The translations under genes and the position numbers were made by a program. The notes below the pieces were generated by a model. The model saw only the letters and a list, made by a program, of their open reading frames with translations. It was not told where the DNA came from and did not search any database. DNA of 64,000 nt from positions 310,001 through 374,000 of the forward strand of contig CAYGOF010000003.1 of assembly GCA_964351395.1 (NCBI GenBank). The letters run 5' to 3'. The stretch comes from Imperialibacter sp964351395. Lineage in GTDB: Bacteria; Bacteroidota; Bacteroidia; Cytophagales; Cyclobacteriaceae. This document shows positions 1 to 8,225 of this stretch, one piece after another (positions within the stretch are counted from its first letter, which is position 1; every line of letters begins with the position of its first letter).

Positions 1-2
1 GT

Positions 3-1205
3 ACGGGTAAAACCCTGGCTTATATGCTGCCCCTGCTGCGGGAGCTGAAGTTCTCGAAGCAGCTTCATCCCCGCATCCTTATTCTCGTGCCCACCCGGGA
101 ACTAGTGCTACAACTAGTGGAGCAAATCAATACTTACGCCAAGTACATGAATGTGCGGGTGATGGGCGTGTACGGCGGCACCAATATCAAAACCCAGGCG
201 CTGGCTGTAGGTCAGGGCATGGACATCCTGGTGGCTACCCCAGGCCGTATTTACGACCTGGCCATCAGCAAGGCCGTGCAACTCAAAGAAATCAAGAAGC
301 TGGTAATCGACGAAGTGGACGTGATGCTTGACCTGGGCTTTCGCTTTCAGCTCACCAACCTTTTTGAGCTCATCCCCGAGCGCCGCCAAAACATTATGTT
401 CTCCGCTACCATGACCGATGAAGTGGAGGAGCTAATCAACGATAGTTTTATTGCGCCAGTCAAAATCACTATCGCCATCAGCGGGTCACGACTGGAAACC
501 ATCGATCAGGTGGCTTACCGGGTGCCCAACTTCCACACCAAAGCCAACCTGCTGAGCCACTTGTTAAGTGACAAAGACACTTTCAAAAAGGTGCTGGTGT
601 TCGTCACCGGTAAAAAGAATGCTGATCTGCTTTACGAGTTGCTAGAAGATCCTTATTCACCGGAGATGAGCATTATCCATACCGATAAGTCCCAAAATAA
701 CCGTATCAAGGCCATTGAGGAGTTTGACAGCGGCAAGAGCCGCATCCTTATCTCTACCGATGTAATGGCCCGTGGCCTTGATTTGGCCACTGTCAGCCAT
801 GTAGTGAGTTTCGACACGCCCAACTTCCCCGAAAACTATATCCACCGTATAGGTCGTACCGGCCGGGCGGAGCAGCAAGGCAATGCTGTGCTATTTTTTA
901 CTGATAAAGAGGAGGAGCACAAGTTAGCCATTGAAGTGCTGATGTTACACGAAATTGCTCAGCTGGACCTGCCGGAAGAGGTGGAAATATCTCATCAACT
1001 ACTCCCCGAAGAGCGTGCCAAAATCGGAGACAACAAGAATCCACAACGCAACTTAAAAAAGGACCTGGCGGGCCCAAGTTTTCACGAAAAGATTGCCAAA
1101 AATAAGAAAGTTAATCTGGGCGGCTCTTACAAGCGAGACATTGCCCTGAAATACACAAAGCCAAAGACACGGGGAGATAAGTTCAAGAACAATAAGAGGA
1201 AGTAG
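3..1205 (+). CDS. DEAD-box ATP-dependent RNA helicase (5' end outside window)
   Basis: The reading frame is open from the left edge and begins inside Walker motif I (TGKT), so the N-terminus and Q motif lie outside the window. Motifs then follow in order: PTREL (Ia), TPGR (Ib), DEVD in place of DEAD (II), SAT (III), and RGLD with HRIGRTGR (V/VI) near residues 255-285. The C-terminal tail is lysine-rich, ending in a run of K, N and R, which suits RNA binding. Family role is unwinding of RNA duplexes in ribosome assembly, mRNA decay or cold adaptation; which of these applies cannot be told. The Asp-Glu-Val-Asp variant of motif II keeps the catalytic acidic pair. It stands alone with no co-directional partner in operon distance. 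Confidence 0.95.
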   Translation, partial: TGKTLAYMLPLLRELKFSKQLHPRILILVPTRELVLQLVEQINTYAKYMNVRVMGVYGGTNIKTQALAVGQGMDILVATPGRIYDLAISKAVQLKEIKKLVIDEVDVMLDLGFRFQLTNLFELIPERRQNIMFSATMTDEVEELINDSFIAPVKITIAISGSRLETIDQVAYRVPNFHTKANLLSHLLSDKDTFKKVLVFVTGKKNADLLYELLEDPYSPEMSIIHTDKSQNNRIKAIEEFDSGKSRILISTDVMARGLDLATVSHVVSFDTPNFPENYIHRIGRTGRAEQQGNAVLFFTDKEEEHKLAIEVLMLHEIAQLDLPEEVEISHQLLPEERAKIGDNKNPQRNLKKDLAGPSFHEKIAKNKKVNLGGSYKRDIALKYTKPKTRGDKFKNNKRK

Positions 1206-1302
1206 GCTTTTAGAGAGCAGCAGGTAAAGGGATTTTTTTTATCTTCAGGAAACCAGCAATACCTAAGACTGAAGCCTTGAACTTTTAACCTACTTATTTT
1301 AA

Positions 1303-2826
1303 GTGAAACACTTTCTCCTTATTCTTCTATTGACCTTCCTCGCCATTGGTTGCACACCCAATTCACAACCTACGAACGAGGCGACTGAAGTAAAACAACC
1401 CAATATCCTGTTCCTGATTGCCGACGACTGGTCCTACCCCCACGCCGGGATTTATGGTGACCCTGTGGTACGCACGCCCACTTTCGACCGCATTGCCCGT
1501 GAAGGCGCCTTGTTTCAAAATGCTTATACAGCTGCCCCCAGCTGTTCGCCCTCGAGGGCAGCGATCCTTACTGGTCGCTTTCCTCACCAGCTGGAGTCGG
1601 CCGGCAACTTATGGTCGGTATTTCCGAAAAAGTTTGCCAACTGGGTCACGATGCTGGGAGAGAATGGCTACTTCACTGGCAAAACCAGAAAAGGATGGGC
1701 ACCAGGCGACTACAAAGCAGGTGGCTATACCGATAACCCGGCTGGGAAGGACTTTGCTTCTTTTGAAGAATTCTTTGCCCAGAAGCCTGCCGGCACTCCC
1801 TTCACGTTTTGGTTTGGCAGCACCGATCCTCACCGCGACTACGTGCCCAATACAGGTATCCAAACAGGCATGTCATTAGACGATGTGATCGTTCCTGCCT
1901 TTCTACCTGACCTGCCCTGTGTGAGAAACGACATCCTCGATTACTTCTTTGAAGTAGAGCGCTTCGACAGAGAAAGTGGACGCATCCTGAAAATGCTGGA
2001 AGAAGCCGGCGAGCTGGACAATACGATTGTGGTGATGACCAGCGACAATGGCATGCCTTTTCCAAGAGCCAAAGCAAACTTGTACGAATATGGCGCCCAT
2101 ATGCCGTTGGCGATGCGCTTTCCTCCCAAAATAGCGGAAGGAACGGTGATAACTGCGTTCACGAATGCAGTGGACTTTGCTCCCACTTTTGTGGAAGCTG
2201 CTGGCCTGGATGCCAGTGCCTTTACGGCTGGAAGCAGCCTTTGGCCGCTCCTGGCCGGCAACGACAACAAAGCCAGAAGCAGGACATTTTCAGAAAGAGA
2301 ACGCCACGCCAACGTACGGGATGGAGACCTAAGCTACCCCAGCCGAAGCGTGCGCACCGATCAATACCTGTATATCAAAAACTTTATGCCCGACCGGTGG
2401 CCAGCAGGTGACCCAACCACACATCAGTCGGTAGGACAATATGGCGATGTCGACAATTCGATCACCAAATTCCTGATCATGGCCATGGAGGGTAAAACAA
2501 CAGACAACGCCACCGACTACTTCAACCTTACTTTTGCGAAGCGTCAACCAGAGGAGCTCTACGATATCAAAAAAGACCCGTTCCAACTTCACAATCTGGC
2601 CCTCGACCCTGAATACAGGTCGACAATCAGCAGCCTGCAGGCAGACCTTCAGCAGTGGATGGAAGCCACCGACGACCTGCGAGCTTCTGCCCCACTGACG
2701 ATCTATTGGGATACCGTTCTTTATACGCCTAATTACCAATTTCATGATTTCGATCTGGCCAAAGGCATTAATGAATATGGAATTGCTCCGCCATTTAGCA
2801 AAAAAGTGATTCCCTGCCCGGAGTGA
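1303..2826 (+). CDS. Lipoprotein sulfatase (formylglycine type, N-sulfoglucosamine sulfohydrolase-like)
   Basis: GTG start. A hydrophobic signal ending in a lipobox (LAIGC, Cys at residue 17) predicts a lipid-anchored periplasmic or surface protein. The sulfatase fold is shown by the metal-binding DD at residues 41-42, the C-S-P-S-R motif at 81-85 (Cys81 would become formylglycine), and the late D-N pair at 248-249. Length (507 aa) and overall layout resemble heparan N-sulfatase-like members of family S1. It probably desulfates polysaccharide or glycosaminoglycan fragments. No formylglycine-generating enzyme, SusCD pair or glycoside hydrolase lies beside it, so it is not in an obvious polysaccharide utilisation locus and the substrate is unknown. 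Confidence 0.9.
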   Translation: MKHFLLILLLTFLAIGCTPNSQPTNEATEVKQPNILFLIADDWSYPHAGIYGDPVVRTPTFDRIAREGALFQNAYTAAPSCSPSRAAILTGRFPHQLESAGNLWSVFPKKFANWVTMLGENGYFTGKTRKGWAPGDYKAGGYTDNPAGKDFASFEEFFAQKPAGTPFTFWFGSTDPHRDYVPNTGIQTGMSLDDVIVPAFLPDLPCVRNDILDYFFEVERFDRESGRILKMLEEAGELDNTIVVMTSDNGMPFPRAKANLYEYGAHMPLAMRFPPKIAEGTVITAFTNAVDFAPTFVEAAGLDASAFTAGSSLWPLLAGNDNKARSRTFSERERHANVRDGDLSYPSRSVRTDQYLYIKNFMPDRWPAGDPTTHQSVGQYGDVDNSITKFLIMAMEGKTTDNATDYFNLTFAKRQPEELYDIKKDPFQLHNLALDPEYRSTISSLQADLQQWMEATDDLRASAPLTIYWDTVLYTPNYQFHDFDLAKGINEYGIAPPFSKKVIPCPE

Positions 2827-2904
2827 TTCTGGAAAAAAATGGCAACAATTGTCCATTTGGATGGCGTTTATGTGTCTAATGACTAAACAAAAGATAAACA
2901 ATCA

Positions 2905-3378
2905 ATGAAAACACTTGCCACCTCCTTCATGTATCTCTTTTTTACTAGTCTTCAGGTATCGTCATGCCCAGGGGCTACACAATTCAACGTTTACGACTAC
3001 GCCTGGCTAGCAGGCAACTGGACCGGCGATGGCTTCGGAGGCACCTCTGAAGAAATTTGGTCACCTCCCTCAGCCGATGGTACCATGATGGGCATGTACA
3101 GACACCATAATGGAGAGGGCGAATTGGTGTTTTACGAATTTATGGTGCTTGATAAAACGGGCATGCGCATCAAACATTTTTCCCCAGGCCTCAATGGATG
3201 GGAAACCAAAGACGACTTCGTCTCCTTCGAGATGATAATTGCCGACGAGAACAAAATTGAGCTAGATGGGCTGGTGATGGAAAGAATTTCTTCTCACGAA
3301 ATGATAATCACCGTACAAATTCAAAAAGGTGACACCATTGAAGCCGAAGTATTTAACATGAAGAGAGCCAAATTATAA
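2905..3378 (+). CDS. Exported DUF6265-like protein
   Basis: 157 aa. The N-terminal hydrophobic stretch (about residues 5-20) looks like a signal peptide. The mature part opens with a LAGNW-x-G segment and continues with alternating beta-strand-like blocks (EEIWSPP, MMGMYR, VFYEFMVL), typical of the small beta-barrel DUF6265 family found in Bacteroidota. No catalytic residues can be assigned and the function is unknown. It follows the sulfatase by 78 bases in the same direction, so co-transcription is possible. Its stop lies 14 bases from the end of the convergent potassium channel gene. Confidence 0.7.
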   Translation: MKTLATSFMYLFFTSLQVSSCPGATQFNVYDYAWLAGNWTGDGFGGTSEEIWSPPSADGTMMGMYRHHNGEGELVFYEFMVLDKTGMRIKHFSPGLNGWETKDDFVSFEMIIADENKIELDGLVMERISSHEMIITVQIQKGDTIEAEVFNMKRAKL

Positions 3379-3392
3379 ACCCGCATTTTCAA

Positions 3393-4439
3393 CTACATTT
3401 TCTCGTATTTCAGCGTCGTATAGGTATCGAAAAACGACTTCAATATGATATTAGAGCCTAGCACAATCAAATAGTCATTTTCACCTATGAAGGTATCGGC
3501 AGAAGGGCCTGGGATAAGACCTTTTACATTATCCTTCACTCCCACCACGATGACCCCAGTAGTAGCAGAAATATTCAACTCCCTTAATGTCTTGTCCTGG
3601 TATTCAGGTTTCAAATGATCATATCCCACTTCTTCCAGGTGATAGCTCATGCCAGACACGCCGTTGAGCAGGTTCAGGAACTCAATAACTATGGGTTTGG
3701 TCACCAGCTGAGCCATGAACATGCCACCCAAAAGGTCGGGAAGAATTACATTGTTGGCACCTGCACGGTAGAGCTTATTTTCAGTTTCAATATTAGAGGC
3801 CCTGGCAATAATTCTTATTTTTTCGTTGAGGGCTCGGGCAGTAAGGGTAATAAAGACGTTGGAAGCATCATCGGGTGTGGTGATAATAATAGCCCTGGAC
3901 CTCTCGATTCCCACCGTTCTTAGGTTTTCATCTTCCGTAGCATCAGCAATGAAGAGCTTCATGGACTCCGGTATGATATTGACCATATTTGGATCCTTCT
4001 CTATAATAACGAATTGCTCTCCGCTTTTTTGAAGTTCCTCACACGAACGAGCCCCATTTCGACCATACCCGCAGACAATCACATGGTTCTTTAGTTTGCT
4101 TATTTCCATACCTGACCGATAACTCTTTACAATTGACTTCAGCTTTCCTTCAAAAATATAACTCGATATCACCGAAACCACGTAGGCGAAGATACCCAGA
4201 TTCATTAAAATATAGATGGAAGTAAATACCCTTCCCATCGGACTCAGCTCTTTCACCTCAGTAAAGCCCACCGTACCCACCGTGATGATGGTCATGTAAA
4301 GGGCATTAACAAAATCCAGTTCTTCGATGTAAGTAAATCCTGCTAAGCCAACCCCCAGACTAAAAACAAAAAGGAAAAAGGAAATAATGAGATTCCTCAG
4401 CTGTTTATTTACATGTTTGATCGTCTTGAGTTCTGACAT
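3393..4439 (-). CDS. Potassium channel with TrkA N and C regulatory domains
   Basis: 348 aa. Two transmembrane helices (about residues 13-33 and 70-95) flank a pore loop with the filter-like sequence TVGTVGF, where canonical channels have TVGYG. A Rossmann RCK/TrkA-N domain follows (VIVCGYGRNG, near residue 120), then a TrkA-C domain to the C-terminus. The family gates K+ flux in the inner membrane in response to nucleotides or ions. The substituted filter may alter ion selectivity. It is convergent with the preceding gene and transcribed alone from the 162-base gap before the DUF3124 gene. Confidence 0.9.
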   Translation of the reverse strand: MSELKTIKHVNKQLRNLIISFFLFVFSLGVGLAGFTYIEELDFVNALYMTIITVGTVGFTEVKELSPMGRVFTSIYILMNLGIFAYVVSVISSYIFEGKLKSIVKSYRSGMEISKLKNHVIVCGYGRNGARSCEELQKSGEQFVIIEKDPNMVNIIPESMKLFIADATEDENLRTVGIERSRAIIITTPDDASNVFITLTARALNEKIRIIARASNIETENKLYRAGANNVILPDLLGGMFMAQLVTKPIVIEFLNLLNGVSGMSYHLEEVGYDHLKPEYQDKTLRELNISATTGVIVVGVKDNVKGLIPGPSADTFIGENDYLIVLGSNIILKSFFDTYTTLKYEKM

Positions 4440-4601
4440 TCGGCGTGATGCTTCCTAATTATTGTCGGAAATTAGGGAAAATTAGCCTGGAAATGAAGTT
4501 AGGATAGATGTACACCTTGATTCCAGGGGTAGATCTTTTTGGAAAGGTCAATTAGTTTCGCCGTTCTTACCTAAATTGGAGCACAATCATCAACGGCATT
4601 C

Positions 4602-5150
4602 ATGAAAATGACACTAAATCCATGCTCGATAGTAAGCTATACAAATAAACTGCTGGTATTTTTTGTTTTGTGTAACGTGATGAGCGGGTGCAGCCAAAAT
4701 GCCGCACCCGAAACAATAAAAGCTGTCAATTGGGAAAAAAGGGCTGTAGCGTTACCTGAAACCGACTCGCTACTGTACGGCTCGACTTACCTGTCTGTCT
4801 ATTCACAAATTTACAGCAGGTCAGAAAGCAGAACCCACGACCTCACTGCTACTGTTAGCCTGCGAAACACTGGTCTTACCGATTCCATCTATATTCTGAA
4901 GGCAAACTACTACAACACCAAGGGTGATTTGATAAGAACATACTTTAACAGCCCTGAATTTATCGGCCCTATGGAAACAATTCAAATTGTGATAAACGAG
5001 GTGGACAATGAAGGAGGTACAGGTGCCAACTTTATTTTTGATTGGGCAGTGAAAGCCAACGCCAACGATCCTCTGTTTGATGCAGTGATGATTTCTACGT
5101 CGGGTCAGCAGGGAATTTCTTTTACAGCTCAAGGAGTAAGGATTCAATAG
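4602..5150 (+). CDS. DUF3124 lipoprotein
   Basis: 182 aa. The signal peptide ends at a lipobox (VMSGC, Cys near residue 30). The mature region carries the recognisable DUF3124 pattern: YLSVYSQIY, LRNTGLTDSIYI, and a central E-x-IGPMETIQIVI segment ending in a strand rich in Phe. Members are small exported proteins with a single immunoglobulin-like fold and no known reaction. Convergent with the ABC permease; the two genes are separated by a 12-bp-arm hairpin. Confidence 0.8.
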   Translation: MKMTLNPCSIVSYTNKLLVFFVLCNVMSGCSQNAAPETIKAVNWEKRAVALPETDSLLYGSTYLSVYSQIYSRSESRTHDLTATVSLRNTGLTDSIYILKANYYNTKGDLIRTYFNSPEFIGPMETIQIVINEVDNEGGTGANFIFDWAVKANANDPLFDAVMISTSGQQGISFTAQGVRIQ

Positions 5151-5153
5151 GAA

Positions 5154-5195
5154 GAACCAGGTCGTTTGGTCAATCGATACTGCACGACCTGGTTC
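5154..5195. terminator. Long hairpin between convergent genes
   Basis: Perfect 12-base inverted repeat (GAACCAGGTCGT at 5154-5165 and its complement at 5184-5195) around an 18-base loop. It sits between the stop at 5150 and the opposing stop at 5203, so it can serve both strands. There is no U-tract on either side, so a classic intrinsic terminator is not proven; 3'-end protection is an alternative. Confidence 0.6.
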
Positions 5196-5202
5196 AAAAG
5201 AT

Positions 5203-7869
5203 TTATTCCACCTTCAAGGCATCCACTGGATTGGAAGAAGCTGCTCTATATGCCTGAAAACTCACGGAGCTCATAGCCACCAGCAGCACACCTACCCCCG
5301 CCAATAGAAATAGCCAAATACTAGGCGAAACTCTATAGGTAAAACTTTGCAGCCATTGATCGGCCGCCCACCAGGCCACTGGCCAGGCAATAATGTTCGA
5401 TACAGCTACCAACAGAAGAAAGCGTCTGGAAAGCAAAGAAGTCACACCGGTAACAGATGAACCCAGTACTTTTCGTATCCCAATTTCCTTTACCCGCTTT
5501 TGAACCGAGAGCCTCGTAAGGCCTATCAGACCCAGCCATGCGATCACCAGCGAAAACATAGAGGCTGAGTTGATCACCCGCTGCCATTGTTTCTCTTCTT
5601 TATAATTCTTTGCGAGGGTATCGTCCACAAAATCATAATTAAAAGGTTGGTCGGGACTTATCTCCTCCCATTTTGACTCCACCAACTCTAGCGATTCAGC
5701 GAGGTCACCAGGCCTAACCCTCACCAGCATGGTATAAATATTGGGTGGCCAAACATAGGTGGATAAGCCCACTACGCCCTCCGCAACCGCATAAGAGTCT
5801 ACCGTAAGAATCAGTGGCTCAATCTTATCATGAAGGGAGCTAAAATGAAAATCTTTCACCACACCAATTATTTGATGGCTTTTAGTAAAGTTTTTGCCAG
5901 GAATTTGTTCGGACAATGGATCTTCCCACCCAAAATGCCTCACCAATGCTTCATTGACAATGACCTGGCTTTTGGTGGCCTGACTTGCGTCAAAATCACT
6001 ACCCTGAAGTAATTCTATGTCCATGGCTTTCAGGTAGCCAGGGTCAATCCTGTTGAAATAAATCTTTTCAATACTTTCGTCATTTTGCAGGATATCCAAT
6101 TGTGTCCATGGATCCTTGAAACTATTCATGGAAGCCGACACATCCACAATCCTGGGGTCTTGCATCAACCCACTTTTGATTTTACTGAGAAAATTTTCCG
6201 AGGCAGCCTCATCTGGTAAGCCTGGCATACCCACTTCCAGCAAGCGCTCTTTATCATACCCAATTTCTTTATTTTGAATGTAGTTCATCTGGGAACGGAT
6301 GATCAGCGTGCCCACAACCAACAGCACCGAAAAAGAAAACTGCAGCACTAGCAACACCTGGTTCAAAACGCTGTCTCTTCCGGCTATCGTACTTGATCCT
6401 CTCAATGCATCGAGCGGCTTGCTGCTAACCATAAAAACAGATTGAATCGCTCCGGCCACCAGTGCAATAAAGAAGGTGAGTCCAACAATGAATACAATGG
6501 ACAGTGGATTGATGTTGAATTCAAGGGTGGATTCCAGCAGCATATTGAAAAAAGGAGCCGACAAATACGCCAAACCAAGACCAACAAGGCCGGAAAAAAG
6601 TGACAAAAAGAACGACTCCACCACCAGTTGAACCCGAATTTGCCCCTTAACAGCACCCAGCGTTTTACGCATGCCCATCTCCTTCATTCGCTTAAGCGCA
6701 TGCCCGGTAGCCAGTGTAATGAAATTGATTACTGCTACTAACAATACAAGCAGGGCAAGGCCTGCCATAATAAAGAGCTTCTGTGGGTTGGTGTAACTGG
6801 CATTGCCAATCAACACGGGGTCAGTGTGTACCGATAAAAGGGGCTGTAATCCAACCTCATATCTCTCGTTGGAATCGGCATCTGTATGTTTGGCTACTGC
6901 AGAAGTCAACACAGGTGAAACTCCCTGCGAAACATCTGGATCTCGCATCAGCACATACGACTCAATACTACTATAGGTGTAAGAATCCATATATACCGAT
7001 GGAGCAACCATGCCAAAAGTTTCAAAAGGAACCACTACCTCTGGCTTGAGGCTGGATTGATTGGCAAGGGCATCAAAAACGGCACTGACCACGAAGGTTT
7101 GGGTGCTGTCGTTCAAGGTGAGGTCGAGCGTTTCTCCTATGGGGTCGTGGGTGCCAAAATACTTGGCTGCCTTCTCCTTTGACAGAGCCACCTTCCCTGG
7201 TTGACTCAGCGCTTGCTCCCTGTTTCCCTCGACAATTGGAAATGAAAAAAGGTGAAAAAAATCTTCATCGGCAAATGACACCTTCTCCTTATATGGCACT
7301 TTATTTTTGCTGATTACACCGCTCGTACTTGTCAATCTGCTAAACATACGAACTGCTGCTACCTCGATGGCTATGTCCCGCGCTAAAGGCACTGGTAAAA
7401 TGGCTGTTTTCCGGGTGGCCATTCTTGTTACAGTATCCGTTGACTGGGTATACAGCCGATAAATTTCCGCCTTGTTTTCGTGAAACTGGTCATAAGTAAG
7501 CTCTCGTTGGAGGAAAAGAAAACTTAAAAACACGAACGCTACGGCCAGTGCAAGGCCCAGCACATTGATGCCAGAGTAAAATTTGTGTTTCATCATACTC
7601 CGGTAGGCTACCAGCAGATGACTTTTGTACATGTCCATGGTTGAGTATTTGAGTTGTTTGACTCTGTTCCTTAGTAAAATAGTGGGGTGAAAAAGACGGA
7701 TGACGGTCCACCGCAGCCTACGCCTGGCCTTCCCCGCTCCCAGCGATGCCACATCCTCTTCGAATTGCTCCAGCAAATCGCCAGAAATACCTTCAAACAG
7801 GTCTTCCGGACAAAACCATCGAAGAAATTTCATGGCCCAAGCTGAAGGAGTGTTGTGCTGTTGTTTCAT
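5203..7869 (-). CDS. ABC transporter permease, FtsX/MacB type with permease-prefix domain
   Basis: 888 aa. Residues 1-85 form the permease-prefix domain (FLRWFCPEDLFEG, GDLLEQFEED). A transmembrane helix near 100-120 is followed by a MacB-like periplasmic domain, a three-helix FtsX block around 365-480 containing MRKTLGAVKGQ, a second periplasmic domain, and a final FtsX block (IGIRKVLGSSV to the C-terminus). Such double-length permeases are abundant in Bacteroidota and work with a separate MacB-type ATPase in mechanotransmission or efflux; no ATPase gene is present here. Homologous to the genes at 61071 and at the right edge. Confidence 0.92.
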   Translation of the reverse strand: MKQQHNTPSAWAMKFLRWFCPEDLFEGISGDLLEQFEEDVASLGAGKARRRLRWTVIRLFHPTILLRNRVKQLKYSTMDMYKSHLLVAYRSMMKHKFYSGINVLGLALAVAFVFLSFLFLQRELTYDQFHENKAEIYRLYTQSTDTVTRMATRKTAILPVPLARDIAIEVAAVRMFSRLTSTSGVISKNKVPYKEKVSFADEDFFHLFSFPIVEGNREQALSQPGKVALSKEKAAKYFGTHDPIGETLDLTLNDSTQTFVVSAVFDALANQSSLKPEVVVPFETFGMVAPSVYMDSYTYSSIESYVLMRDPDVSQGVSPVLTSAVAKHTDADSNERYEVGLQPLLSVHTDPVLIGNASYTNPQKLFIMAGLALLVLLVAVINFITLATGHALKRMKEMGMRKTLGAVKGQIRVQLVVESFFLSLFSGLVGLGLAYLSAPFFNMLLESTLEFNINPLSIVFIVGLTFFIALVAGAIQSVFMVSSKPLDALRGSSTIAGRDSVLNQVLLVLQFSFSVLLVVGTLIIRSQMNYIQNKEIGYDKERLLEVGMPGLPDEAASENFLSKIKSGLMQDPRIVDVSASMNSFKDPWTQLDILQNDESIEKIYFNRIDPGYLKAMDIELLQGSDFDASQATKSQVIVNEALVRHFGWEDPLSEQIPGKNFTKSHQIIGVVKDFHFSSLHDKIEPLILTVDSYAVAEGVVGLSTYVWPPNIYTMLVRVRPGDLAESLELVESKWEEISPDQPFNYDFVDDTLAKNYKEEKQWQRVINSASMFSLVIAWLGLIGLTRLSVQKRVKEIGIRKVLGSSVTGVTSLLSRRFLLLVAVSNIIAWPVAWWAADQWLQSFTYRVSPSIWLFLLAGVGVLLVAMSSVSFQAYRAASSNPVDALKVE

Positions 7870-8225
7870 ACGTGGCTATCAAATTCGCCTTTATTGACCG
7901 TCGTTATTCTGTCAAAAAAATAGATCTGTAATAAATGTAACGCAAACTATGACAGGTGGTTAGCCTATTTGTATACATTTTGTAAAACAAAAATAGTATT
8001 TCTATATGATTTGTAAAAGATATCAATTGGGTTTTTGCAATTCTGAGGGGCTTCTTAACACAGTAGCTCAGACAAAAGCTATTAAGCCAGACCGTCAACT
8101 CATTCGGCCTGGTGCAATCATATGTTTGAAGGTTTCAGTTACATTGCTTGGATTTGCCACACAGAAAATAGCCGCTCTATGGAAAAGGCTTTGACACTCT
8201 GCCGTTTTTTAGCGAACTAGACGAG
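7870..8225. other. Intergenic region without a supported gene
   Basis: 356 bases between divergent genes, AT-rich, with short open frames that lack any recognisable protein pattern. The minus strand at 7988-7995 reads TATTTTTG, matching the Bacteroidota -7 element, but no TTG lies at the expected distance. It must contain the two divergent promoters, which I cannot place. Confidence 0.5.

Noticed and set aside
2329..2901. Leftward open frame of 190 codons
   Set aside because: Antisense to the sulfatase; composition and pattern do not resemble a protein family.
1303..3378. Polysaccharide utilisation locus around the sulfatase
   Set aside because: No SusC/SusD pair, glycoside hydrolase or formylglycine enzyme is adjacent.
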